This document shows positions 43,739 through 55,344 of a stretch of DNA of 64,000 nucleotides, one piece after another (the stretch's first letter is position 1; each line of letters opens with the position of its first letter). The notes under the pieces were generated by a model. That model worked only from the letters and a program-made list of their open reading frames with translations, did not search any database and was not told where the DNA came from. The DNA lies in the NCBI GenBank assembly GCA_973895155.1, contig OZ316899.1, forward strand, positions 9,982,001-10,046,000, read 5' to 3'. This DNA comes from Marsupella aquatica. Lineage: Eukaryota; Marchantiophyta. The position numbers and the translations under genes were made by a program.

Positions 43739-46084
43739 CTTCTATTGAAATGCCAAAATTGAAGTGAACTTATAGCTTTTTTGCTTGACGCCATGTAGCA
43801 AGGTGTGTCATTCCAAATGGTGAATGAGTCAATGTGAAGGTACTCAAATATTGAGCCTGTGTGGGCAAATGAACCACTGTGCACGATGCATAAGAAACCG
43901 TCATTTGTGAGTAGAGAGTCTGCCAATGTCGTCGCCACTTCTAGGTCACTGAGCCGAAATCTATTCCACACCGGAACATTATTTTCAGCCTGCGCTATGC
44001 GATAATCTGTTCCTAGCTGAACAAAGATCATATCACAACCATGGCCCTTAGGTACACCATCAACTATCCAACCTTGTTTTCGCAAGCCAGCCAACTTCAA
44101 TTTCTTACACCAGTCCCGAAATTCCCTCATGAATGGAGGGAGAGGCAACTTTCCCGTGGTTGGCTGGTATTTGTCGTTCAGCCAAGAAGAACACTCTAGT
44201 AAGGTCATATGCTCTTTTGCATGGCAAAATTGCAGGGCAGATGTAATAGCATGAGAGGGCCGAGGTACTCCAAGAATTTTGCAAAGATCATCCTCCGGAA
44301 TTTCTGGGGCTTCTGTTGAAATTGGCTTCTTTGTGGGTTCGTCTATCCTCTTCTCGGCTTTCTTCTTTGGCCGACTGGTTGGCTTACCAGAGATTTGTGG
44401 TTTGCTTGGGGTCCCACTCGGGGTCCGCTTGGGGTTGAAAGGTCAGGCTCCTCCTCATGGCCTCTGCATTGTCCCCGGTGGCCATCTCATCCTCCTCTCC
44501 ATTGTCCCCACTTGCCGCTTTCTCATCCTCCTCTCCATTGTCCCCGGTCTTTCTCGGCTCCGTCTTCTCATCCATAGGACGACATTTGCTTGAGGTAGAC
44601 CCTGGGGTTCCAAACTTTTCTTTACTTTTTTTTGCAGAACAAAGTAAGGAGTTTAGTATACATTTTACAATGATACTATCTCGGAGAGGCTCTCAAACAT
44701 AGGTCAGATGTACAATGCAAGCTAGGGTGTAAACCTTACCAGGAGTGCCTTGTTCTGAGGTGGTGTCTTCTGATTCCTTTTCTTTCTTCCCCCGAACCTT
44801 CTTCCCATCATACTCTGGCTCTCCAAGAGGCAAAATGGCCTCCAAGCCAATGCAGCCTTTGTTGACTGCTCAAGATCTGCCAACTTTGAAGGCGCAAAAA
44901 GGTTGTCTGGTAATTTCCCCTCCTTTAGGAGGTTGGCAGCTTCCTTCTCTTCAGGCGTAATGAACTCATTCCAATCATTGAACTCCATGAACCATGGAAA
45001 TTTTGTCTCTCCCAGTCTGAAAAGACTCTTGCTGCTGGCTTCAGCCCATGTGTTGGATACATTGATAGCGGGCCTTTCTCCGTCATCCATGCAGTCAGAG
45101 CACTTGGTAACACTTTGAAAGTAGAGGCTCCAATGCTCTCCTGATGAAGTAAATATCTGACCACACACCTCTTTGCACGCTTCCTCCACACATCTTTGCT
45201 TTGCTTTGCTGGATTCCACATCTTCTTGCCCTCCTCATAGGACCGAGTCTATACAAATTGCTTGTACATCTTGTTGTGAAACTCAACAAACTCGTCTTTG
45301 CTTCCATTGAAGTTCTGCCACTCACCAGAATCATATGCACTGTCGGCAAACTCTGACATTATCAAACTGCCAACGTGGGCAATGTAACACCACATTGACC
45401 ACACTAGCAACCAAGCTCTCACTGCTAAATCACCATATACATCTGGATGGTGGTGTTGATTCTTCTCTTCCGCGGTTGAGAAATGAACGCGGAGTAACTT
45501 GTTTTGACACTCAGCAGGCATCACCGCACTTGCAAAAAATTTAACTCTTTCCAACCCCACTTGCACTTGTGGACGATCTTGCTGTTTACTTTGCAACTGG
45601 TGCAGCTCCTTGGCAATCTCCAAAAATTCCTCTCCATTTGCTGGATTGACAATCTGAGCAAACTTCTGCATTTTTCCCTCCCAAGACCTACAAGCTTCAC
45701 TCGTCATGAGTGCGGTTTCCTTCTGGAACTTATCCAAACTCTAGGCATGGCCAACTGCAGCATCGGTTGCCATCTCCTTCGCAAGTTGAATCCTCCCGTC
45801 TTCAATATTATTCCACAACATGATGTACATAGCAGCATCCTTTGTCATGCACTTGCTATACCATGTCTTTCCATGCCCATGGCTTCTTGCTGCTAAGAAT
45901 CTAGCATAACCATCCGGATGAAGCAATGTCTGATACTCCTCCAAAGGTGTCATCAACAGCTTCTTCACCCTGTCTGCATTGGTCAACCAAGATGTTTGCA
46001 CAACGTTTGTGCTTATCCTGCATAAAAGAAGCGACAAATGTTGGCGTCAAAGGCTATGTACGAGCAAATTACATCTCTCTTGGC

Positions 46085-46265
46085 ATGGATATCTCGAAGA
46101 GGCTCTCCGAGAAGGCATCACTCTTCAAGAAGGCACTCGAAGAAGGCATCGCTCTTCAAGAAGGCACTCCGAGAAGGCATCGCTCTCCAAGAAGGCATGG
46201 ATATCTTGGAGAGGCTCTTTGAGAAGGGAAGGTTCTTTCTATCTTGGAGAGCCTCTCCGAGATCG
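46085..46265. repeat. palindrome array 3, degenerate, intronic
   Basis: Five or six worn copies (aggcactccgagaaggcatcgct units) and two clear palindromes (46,210, 46,240). It lies within the intron bounded by GTAAGT near 46,345 and acceptor ttatgcag near 46,019. Confidence 0.8.
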
Positions 46266-47039
46266 GATTGCCTATGTGGGTGCAAAAGAACAACAAATGC
46301 AAGAACAACCAAAAACCAAGGGGGCGGAAACTTACGCATTGAGGCCATGCATTGCCTGCTCAATCTTCCTGAATCCTTGTTTTCCAGGCTGTAGAAGAGA
46401 GAATCTCACGCAAGGGTGGTACTTCTGCTCGTCAGGATAATCTTCAGCCACTTGTCTCCATGCATTCAGGCGATGATTTCCATCAAACACCCAAAACATC
46501 TTACCCTTCAAAACGTGAAACTCCTCGTACTCATCACACTCCATCTCAAATTTTGTGTTAGCTTGTTCCCATAGAGGGTCCCAATCCGCGGAAAGCTCAG
46601 ACATGGAGTGGGTGGCGTTATGCGCATTGGTCTCTGATATGTGGAATTCCAAAAACTTGTCCACATACCCATTCTTCACAAAGTCCTTCTTCATCTTGAG
46701 AATGGAGCTCCGAACTAACAGAGAGTCCGAACTGCCTCCATTGTCATCAAACGACATAGTGGAATCCGAGGTGGCTCTCTGGGCTTCCCACTTGGTTCAG
46801 CTCCAAATGAAACCAAGTACTCCCCAACAATCCCTTCGAATGCACCTTTGTTCAGACGTTCAGCAGACACATTTTCAAAGTTCAGAACCTTCGGCTCTAG
46901 CTTCTTCACTGTGTGAGTTTCCCGACCACTGGCGGTGCTCTCTGTTGTCTTTGATCTGGTCTGCCAACCAGATGATGAAGGAGAGGGAGTGGGTTGCTTC
47001 CTCTTCCCTGTCATTTTCAAATCTCACCAACTATTGAAT

Positions 47040-47530
47040 TGCACGAGCGCAACTTGCACAGCACTTGCACCACCCACAGCTCAATCGGAGCAAGCTCAAT
47101 CACTGGCAGTGGCACAACACTCAATCGCACCGCTCGCACAGCACTTGCACTTGCATCGCCATAGCTCACCGCACTCAATTGCACCGCTTCCACCACTTGA
47201 ACTCACAATCGCACCGCTTCCAGCACTCGCACCACCACAACTCAGTCGCAGCAAGCTCAATCACTGGCAATGGCACAACACAACACTCAATCGCACCGCC
47301 AGAGCTCACCGCACTCAATTGCACCACTTCCACCACTTGAACTCACAATCACACCGCTTCCAGCACTCACACCACCACAACTCAGTCGTAGCAAGCTCAA
47401 TCACTGGCAGTGGCACAACACAACACTCAATTGCACCGCCATAGCTCACCGCACTCAATTGCACCGCTTCCACCACTCGCACTCACAATCACATTACTTC
47501 CAGCACTCGCACCACCACAGCTCATAGCAC
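47040..47530. repeat. 140-bp minisatellite in intron 1
   Basis: gcaagctcaatcactggca recurs at about 47,090, 47,251 and 47,391, a 140-161 bp unit rich in CACCGC/CACCAC. It lies between exons 1 and 2 of the minus-strand gene. Open forward frames rich in His and Ser are artefacts of it. Confidence 0.8.
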
Positions 47531-47831
47531 ACAGAGCGCGGAGAGGGAAAGATCACAAAGCAACTTATGCTCTCCGAGAAACATGAGGTAAATTTCATCT
47601 GCACTCGCACTCGCTTGGCCTCAATTGCTTGCCTTTCAAATGAGGAAAGGCAAGAGACGGCGGGGACTCACCAAAGTAGTCATCATCATCATTAGACAAC
47701 AAAAGATCTAGGGGCATCTCAATAGAATTCACTATCGCCGTCATGCAGGTCCAGTCCCATCCAAGCAACGGGAGATCTATGGGACCAATCATTGATTGCA
47801 AGTGGTAGGGGCCACGGGAGGAAGTTGACAT

Positions 47832-48105
47832 GTTAGCAGTTTATTGGCTTATATGTAGTCGTACTCTGATAATGATGAATGCCTAGATTTGACTCATGTC
47901 AAAGTCGCAACACTGAAGTACCTATACAGATGCTTTCATTATTACTACCCCTTCACGCCATAATGTCCTTGGTACGATTGATTCCAGACCAGATAATATT
48001 CCTATCATTCCTTGGTATTAATGAGTACGATTGTTCAACGACCGGATTTAATTCCAAAAAATATACAGTACTCGCATGACATGTCAGGCCAGTCTCAACT
48101 TCCTC
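47832..48105. promoter_or_regulatory. presumed promoter side of the minus-strand gene
   Basis: Non-coding. CATATAAG, a TATA-like box, lies about 30 bp upstream of the ATG at 47,831 on the minus strand. Confidence 0.35.
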
Positions 48106-48109
48106 ATTG

Positions 48110-49085
48110 TCTCCAAGATGACATGTCAAGCCAGGACCCATGTCAGATAAGCTCTCCACTTTGACATGTAAAGTCGGGACTTAAGTCGGAGAGGCTCTCT
48201 GAGATGACATGTCACGCCAAGACCCATGTTAGATAAGCTCTCCGAGATGACATGTAAAGTGGGGACTTAAGTCAGAGAGGCTCTCCAAGTTGACATGTCA
48301 TGGAGGACCCATGTCAGAGAGGCTCTCTGAGATGACATGTAAAGTGGGGACTTAAGTCGAAGAGTCTCTCCGAGTTGACATGTCATGGAGGACCCATGTC
48401 AGAGAGGCTCTCCGAGATGACATGTAAAGTGGGGACTTAAGTTGGAGAGGCTCTCCGAGTTGACATGTCATGGAGGACCTATGTCAGAGAGGCTCTCCAA
48501 GATGACATGTAAAGTGGGGACTTAAGTCGGAGAGGCTCTCCGAGTTGACATGTCATGGAGGACCCATGTCAGAGAGGCTCTCCAAGATGACATGTAAAGT
48601 GGGGACTTAAGTTGGAGAGGCTCTCCGAGTTGACATGTCATGGAGGACCCATGTCAGAGAGGCTCTCCGAGATGACATGTAAAGTGGGGACCTAAGTTGG
48701 AGAGTCTCTCCGAGTTGACATGTCATGGAGGACCCATGTCAGAGAGGCTCTCCGAGATGACATGTAAAGTGGGGACTTAAGTTGGAGAGGCTCTCCGAGT
48801 TGACATGTCATGGAGGACCTATGTCCGAGAGGCTCTCTAAGATGACATGTAAAGTGGGGACTTAAGTCGGAGAGGCTCTCCGAGTTGACATGTCATGAAG
48901 GACCCATGTCAGAGAGGCTCTCCAAGATGACATGTAAAGTGGGGACTTAAGTCGGAGAGGCTCTCCGAGTTGACATGTCATGGAGGACCCATGTTAGAGA
49001 GGCTCTCCGAGATGACATGTAAAGTGGGGACCTAAGTTCAGAGAGGCTCTCCGAGATGACATGTCATGAAGGACCCATGTCAGAG
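48110..49085. repeat. palindrome array 4, 85-bp units
   Basis: GACATGTAAAGTGGGGACTT recurs every 85 bp (48,249, 48,334, 48,419, 48,504), about ten units. Each unit has two palindromes, one followed by gttgacatgtcatggagg and the other by gatgacatgtaaagtgg. The spacers themselves contain the palindrome GACATGTC. Confidence 0.93.
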
Positions 49086-50405
49086 CCTCTCCAAAATTGA
49101 ATATTACACAAGATCAGACCTTTGAGAGGCTCTCCGAGATGACATATCAGGTTGGTGAACCACTGTGGAGAGCCTCTCTGACAAATATTGGGCCTAATCC
49201 TTGTTACACACCTGAAGATGGCATCTCGAAGAGCCTCTCCAACATCCCTAGACCCTTCATACCTGCGCAAGATGGTATCTCGGAGAGCCTCTCCAACATG
49301 GGTCGAGGCTACATACCTCCGCAAGATGACATCTCGGAGAGCCTCTCCAAGATGAAACTTGGTGAGATCCGGTGCAAGATATAATCTCGGAGAGCCTCTC
49401 CAAGATGAAACTTGGTGAGATCCGGTGCAAGATCTAATCTCAGAGAGCCTCTCCAAGATGGGTCAAGGCTACATATCTCCGCAAGATGGCATCTCGGAGA
49501 GCCTCTCCAAGATGAAACTTGGTGAGATCCGGTGCAAGATCTAATCTCGGAGAGCCTCTCCAAGATGGGTCGAGGCTACATACCTCCGCAAGATGGCATC
49601 TTGGAGAGCCTCTCCAAGATGAAACTTGGTGAGATCCGGTGCAAGATCTAATCTCAGAGAGCCTCTCCAAGATGGGTCAAGGCTACATACCTCCGCAAGA
49701 TGACATCTCGGAGAGCCTCTCCAAGATGAAACTTGGTGAGATCCGGTGCAAGATATAATCTCGGAGAGCCTCTCCAAGATGAAACTTGGTGAGATCCGGT
49801 GCAAGATCTAATCTCGGAGAGCCTCTCCAAGATGGGTCGAGGCTACATACCTCCGCAAGATGGCATGTCGGAGAGCCTCTCCAAGATGAAACTTGGTGAG
49901 ATCCGGTGCAAGATCTAATCTCAGAGAGCCTCTCCAAGATGGGTCGAGGCTACATACCTCCGCAAGATGGCATCTCGGAGAGCCTCTCCAAGATGAAACT
50001 TGGTGAGATCCGGTGCAAGATCTAATCTCGGAGAGCCTCTCCAAGATGGGTCGAGGCTACATACCTCCGCAAGATGAGATGTCGGAGAGCCTCTCCAAGA
50101 TGAAACTTGGTGAGATCCGGTGCAAGATCTAATCTCAGAGAGACTCTCCAAGATGGGTCGAGGCTACATACCTCCGCAAGATGGCATGTCGGAGAGCCTC
50201 TCCAAGATGAAACTTGGTGAGATCCGGTGCAAGATCTTATCTCGGAGAGCCTCTCCAAGATGGGTCAAGGCTACATACCTCCGCAAGATGGCATGTCGGA
50301 GAGCCTCTCCAAGATGAAACTTGGTGAGATCTGGTGCAAGATCTAATCTCAAAGAGCCTCTCTAACATGGGTTGAGGCTTCCAGATGGCATCTGAGAGAG
50401 CCTAA
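49086..50405. repeat. palindrome array 5, 107-bp units
   Basis: GGTCGAGGCTACATACCTCC recurs every 107 bp (49,461, 49,568, 49,675), with one 160-bp step. Units are dimers of two palindrome + spacer blocks of about 53-54 bp; the second spacer is gaaacttggtgagatccggt. The right arm is mostly CTCTCCaAGAT. Minus-strand ORFs here are repeat artefacts. Confidence 0.93.
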
Positions 50406-50484
50406 TGGACACCCTAAACTTGCTGTCAAAGGTTCTTGGATGTTGGTCCAATAAACTTAGTCACTGTCAATAACAGTTTTCACG

Positions 50485-50755
50485 CTCACAAGGGTACGTT
50501 GTCAAGAAGGATTCTTACATATTCAACGAGGGAAGAATATTTGTAACAATTTTTACGCTTGGTCTGGGCGATAAGGTACTCTGACAAAACAATCTTGACA
50601 TATTCAACAAAGAAAGAAGCGAGTCTAACAATTTTTACAGCAATAAGGTACTCTGACAAAACAATCTTGACATATTCAACAAAGAAAGAAGCGACTCTAA
50701 CAGTTTTTACGCTTTGTCTGGGCGATAAGGTACTCTGACAAAACAAAGTCAAAAG
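50485..50755. repeat. 72-82 bp direct repeats upstream of the transposase
   Basis: ataaggtactctgacaaaac recurs at 50,571, 50,643 and 50,725, with gacatattcaacaaagaaag between. They could hold promoter elements of the plus-strand gene; no palindrome is present. Confidence 0.7.
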
Positions 50756-50930
50756 AATGAATAACAGTTTTCACATATTGTTTGCTAATTAACTTACGCT
50801 CTTGAGAAACAAAGAGGAATTGAGCAAGCCGGAAAGGCAATAACATCCCTTACATGAATGAGGCATCTCTCGGTAGATGCCACTTGAACTCTCTTGGTGC
50901 TCATTTTTAGTCTTTCTTCAAGTGGTTATC

Positions 50931-53900
50931 ATGGCTGGCCGTGTGAGGATCACGTTTCCAGACAATGGAGACGTTGTTGTGCTAGTGACTGATGGTGTTG
51001 TTTGGCATACACCAGACAATGAATTAGCTCGTCGGTTCGATGTTGAGATTGGGGAGTGGGCACTCTTTGAGGCCGGCGATGTCTTACCATTGATTGAGGC
51101 AGACTCAGAGGAGAGTGGAGATGAAAGGATATGGCATCTGAAAAGGGAAGTTTCGTACGTCCTTCAGCGGAGAGTGTACTCTGTTCCTCTTACTGAAGTT
51201 GGTTTGCAATCTCGAACTGGAGAGAAGATTTCAGAGTGGCCGGCAAAGGTAGAGCAAGCCAAATTTCTTGAAAGTGTTGTTGCTGCAATGCTGAAAGGGA
51301 AAGGCGTTTCGCGATGTGTAAAGGCTGCCCATTCCATTCTCATAGTGCATTATCCACAACAAGTCATGACTCTGCTGGAATGGTATGATGGGGATTGCAT
51401 TTTTGAGCTCCCCCCATTCACAGGTATCCACACAAAGGGTGCCTTCTTCTTGGGTATGGAGCGAAGAAATGACTGCTACTTGTGGAGCAAGCTCATCAAG
51501 ACAGGGGCCCAAATTGGACCCAACCTGAACAAGGGAGGCTTTAAGTATAAGATTGGGAATGTGAGATTCCTGGGCTCTTTGCAATGTCCACATTCAGATT
51601 TTCCGGCTCTTACAAGTAAGAATGAGCGCAATTGCACAGAATGGCAGCGAGATAGGGGTGGGAGAAATGAGGTTCCATTTCCTGTTGGGCGACTAGTTCC
51701 AGCAGAGAGTGTGATTTGCGTCTTTTGTGATCGGCCTCCTAAGTGTATAGCCAAATGTCCAGCCGAAATGTTCTACATCACTCCGACCTCTCATGACCAT
51801 TACATTTACAAGCAAATGACACGTGTTGCTATGCATGTTGAGAGTCACTCACATCCGGCCAAATTTGTTCTCAAGAAAGATCAAAAAGCTTTCTTACATA
51901 AGTTGATGGAGGAGAAATTGAAGAAGAATCCTCATGCTATGCCGTTTGTGATCAAGAGTGACACAATTAAAGCTCTAAGGGATATTTTTGATGACAAGGT
52001 TGCTGGGATTAATGTCACATTTGAGGAAGCACGGGATCTGAATGAAACATTGGCGATCCTATCAGATCGATCAGTTGTAAGATCTATGATACAGAGCATA
52101 CACAAGTATACCATGCCTCATCCGACCTCCAAGTCATCCTTGATCTTCAAAAAGAAACAGTGTTTTCATTTGTCCAGAGCACTCTATTTCCAAACCAGAA
52201 GCTAGATACAGATGAGCGCCCACACATTTTCAAGATGACTGTAAAGGGTCCAGGGTTTGGAATCAATCTCATTCGAAGGATGCAGCCTAGTGGAGATCTA
52301 TAAGACTCATGGGTGATGTTTGATGTCATGCATCGGATGACTGAGAAGCAATGGTGCACAATGTCAGCTCATGTATACGACCACCTATATAGAGGTCTTT
52401 GCACAATTTTTGTATGCGAGCTAGTTTCGGAAGATACTGCTGCACTACAAACTGCATGGAAGGTCATGAAGCAAGTGTGTAAGGCAAATGGGCTTGACAA
52501 TGTTACGTTTTGTGGGTTCATTGCCGATAATGCTGCAGCTAGGTGGAATGCAGTTCGAAACATATTCTGGGATGGAAGAGTTAATTCTCAAAAGGAGCAA
52601 TCTGATGCATTTCACTGGGCGCAATCAGTGGAGAAGATGACAAAGAAATGCATTCTTCCAGGCAAAGCAGTTGAGCATAAGGAGTTTCTGGATTCATTGA
52701 GGGACGCTGCCAATGCGGTTCTTGCATTTCGGACTTTGAGAAGATGAAGGATTGGTGGAAAAATGGGAATGCAATCAAAGGAAAAACCAAGTCACTAGAG
52801 ACATGGCTTTCGTGGTGGATTGTGTGATTCTCCCAGTGGGGAAACTTTATTCGACTGGTAAGTCTATGAATTCTTAGTAATATTCCATCTTGGAGAGGCT
52901 CTCCGAGATGATTAATCTTGGACATGTTAGAGAGCCTATTCGAGAACAACAAATGGGTCTTCTCGGAGAGCCTCTCCAAGATGGAACATATGGGTAATCT
53001 CCGAGATGGAAGAGGTGGGTCATCTCGGAGAGTCTCTCCAAGATGAAAGAGGTGGGTCATCTCGGAGAGTCTCTCCAAGATGGAACATATGGGTCATCTT
53101 GGAGAGCCTCTCCTAGATGAAAGAGGTGGGTCATCTCGGAGAGCCTCTCCCAGATGGAAGAGGTGGGTCATCTCAGAGAGCCTCTCCGAGATGAAACATG
53201 TGGGTCATCTCGGAGAGCCTCTCCCAGATGGAAGAGGTGGGTCATCTCGGAGAGCCTCTCTGAGATGGAACATGTGGGTCATCTCGGAGAGCCTCTCCGA
53301 GATGAAAGAGGTGGGTCATCTTGGAGAGCCTCTCCAAGATGGAACATATGGGTCATCTCGGAGAGCCTCTCCAAGATAAAAGAGGTGGGTCATCTTGGAG
53401 AGCCTCTCCCAGATGAAACAAATGGGCGATTCGGAAAGCATGTTAGAGAGCAAACTTTTGTTTTGTGAACACATGGTTCATCTTAGAAAGGCTCTCCGAG
53501 ATGGAACACTGGTCATCTTGGAGAGCCTCTCTGGGATGGACCCCGTTGGACATGTTGTAGATGTACAATATGACCCATGTACATTTTTTGGTAATACTCT
53601 TTTCTTTGATTTTTGTGTAGGACATGGACAGAACTAAGTCTGCATTGATGCTGAACCATAGCGGGGCAGAATCCGTGCATGCCGCGATGCGCCGATGGTC
53701 TTTCACAACAAAGATTGAGATAGTGCAATCTTGTATAACGGATGCAACCCGTGCATCAAATCAAATTGGTGCCCTTGTGAACTACACGACCCACCGGAGA
53801 AAGGGCCGTGGCCCAAGCCTCTTTGAACTTCGTCTCCGAGATGCCAAGATGGTTGGGAATGTTAAGAGTTTCTTCCCAAAGTTAAATACGGTGATGACTC

Positions 53901-55257
53901 AACCGGAGATGGTTGAATATGCTTCGGGGGACCCAATTCCTGGTGACTATGAAACTCAATGAATGCCGGTGCAAGGCAAGGTTCCAACTAATGCTATTGC
54001 AGTAGAAGACTCCTATCGCGATGATGTCATTCTAGTAACGCGGCCTAAGAAGCGGAAGTTCAAGGGGATTTCAAGCCAAGATGCAAACTTGAAAAGTACC
54101 ATTTCTGACGTGGTCAACTTGTCAACCTCGTTAGACTCTCCTACAGGCTCTGGTGGATCAGATGTGATGATTTTGGAGAGCCCAGTACAGCGTGCGACAA
54201 GGTCAGCACGTGTCCCTCCACCATCAACCCCAAGGAGGTTGACTCGAGTGCCTCCTCCACCCCCAACAAGGGCAACACGTGTTCCACCTCCTCCAACCCC
54301 AACAAGGTCAATACCAAGGTCACCTCCTGTTTGTCCACCAACACGGTTTGCTAAACCTTTGCATAATGCTGGCGAACAGAGACAAGTTCAAGAGAGCAAT
54401 GTGATGCCAAGAATGTTGTTTTTGTCTCGCATCAGTCGCCATGGAAGTGGTTCCACTTGTAGAGGTGCCTTCAAAGGCACAGAACGTCCAGCATGCGGTC
54501 TATACATCAAGGAGGTGGGGTTTTGTCATGCAACGTTGGGTGTGGTAGGATTGTGCTTATTGGCTGGGAGCAGTTACAAGGATCCAAACATTCCACAAAA
54601 GTTTTGGTTTTGCCCAAACAAGGAGTGTTGCCATAAATCCTCCATGGCATATGTTACTGGGCGGCTGCCCCCACTACCTAAGAAGGTCCCAGTTGCTCGA
54701 GGAACCTATTTGACACAAGAGGAAGTTGATTTTCTCCATGTCAATGGATTGAATGTGGTACAGACCATCATTCTTGGTGATTCAATGGTGAGTCCTAGAG
54801 ATGTAATTGTGGATTTGAATAGTTACCCTGAGCAGATGGATCCATTGAAGCCTGATGTCAGGCTGAGCCGGCGCAATGGCTACTTACGGCGAAGGAGATC
54901 GGTTGTGACGGCAGATGCAAAGAAACGTATTGAGAGTGCCAAATCCAAGTTGATGAGGTTCACTTCCATGACTCGAATTGAAAAAGGGAATGCAACTGGC
55001 TTACGAGTGGTACTTTCCACACTCATTGTGACCGCAATTCAGCCCATTGTGTACAGATATGTGTGTTCCCAACTTGCTCTTGTCAAGATTTCATCATGAG
55101 AGATACTGAAAGATTCTTCTTTCCTTGCAAACACTTGTATTGGTGCTATAAAAACACCTGGGGACAAGATCTAGAGAGCGACCAAGAGATCCACCAGCCA
55201 ATCTTGACACTTAGCGAGGTTCGTAAATTGGTGTCAAATGTAGCAGGCTCAGGGTGA
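50931..55257 (+). pseudogene. Mutator-like transposase with SWIM finger
   Basis: The likely start is MAGRVRITFPDNGD at 50,931. A cysteine/histidine region (CPHSDFP, then CVFCDRPPKCIAKCP and HVESHSHP) precedes the core. The core reads DSWVMFDVMHRM (first D), VTFCGFIADNAAARW (second D) and DAFHWAQSVEKMTKKC. Intron 52,858-53,620 (CTG|GTAAGT, gtgtag|GAC) follows. Exon 2 has MLNHSGAESVHAAMRRW, a proline-rich stretch, and a SWIM finger near 55,080 (CSCQDF, then FFPCKHLYWCY). Defects: shift near 52,135, TAA 52,301, shift near 52,735, TGA 52,825, TGA 53,960, shift near 55,060. MULE transposases cut at the terminal repeats; SWIM fingers bind DNA or protein. Confidence 0.75.
52858..53620 (+). other. 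transposase intron filled by array 6
   Basis: Donor GTAAGT at 52,858 and acceptor tttttgtgtag at 53,620. Positions 52,886-53,545 are palindromes with a 37-bp period (GTGGGTCAT at 53,126, 53,163, 53,200), about 17 units. The spacers alternate gaaagaggtgggtc and gaacatgtgggtc. Confidence 0.9.
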
Positions 55258-55344
55258 ATGCATGTCACTAATGTTTCGAGTTTAGTGGGTAGAACGATCT
55301 ACTTTTGTATCCTTTCATAATAATAAATGTTCAAGATTTCAAAT

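Larger units (their letters stand above)
41193..47831 (-). pseudogene. ParB-like / methyltransferase-like / Ulp1 protease gene
   Basis: Exon 1 is 47,831-47,672 (MSTSSRGPYH; donor TTTG|GTGAGT). Exon 2 starts at 47,007 after gacag and holds PPRIPLCRLMTMEAVR and, after a frameshift near 46,700, MFWVFDGNHRLNAW: a ParB/sulfiredoxin-like region. Donor GC|GTAAGT is near 46,345, and the next exon starts about 46,018. A helical region continues to 44,722 with stops near 45,741 and 45,249 and a shift near 45,200. An acidic linker is followed by a methyltransferase-like region (GCDMIFVQLGTDYR at about 44,050; PGDIIFSWNVHFGAIYKAA at about 42,700) whose catalytic motifs are lost. Last is a C48 Ulp1 protease: EHWVLAVID (H), VLFLDSLW (D), GLPSQEDSVNCGVF (Q, C). 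It has TGA at 41,752-41,754 and a shift near 41,420. Ulp1 removes SUMO-like modifiers. Confidence 0.7.

Noticed and set aside
47065-47527. His/Ser-rich plus-strand ORFs
   Set aside because: Produced by the 140-bp minisatellite in an intron of the minus-strand gene.
49064-50352. Minus-strand ORFs with MERLSEIRSCTGSHQVSSW repeats
   Set aside because: Translations of the 107-bp array; no independent coding signal.
53080-53468. Plus-strand ORFs with GHLGEPL repeats
   Set aside because: They lie inside the transposase intron and are built from the 37-bp array.
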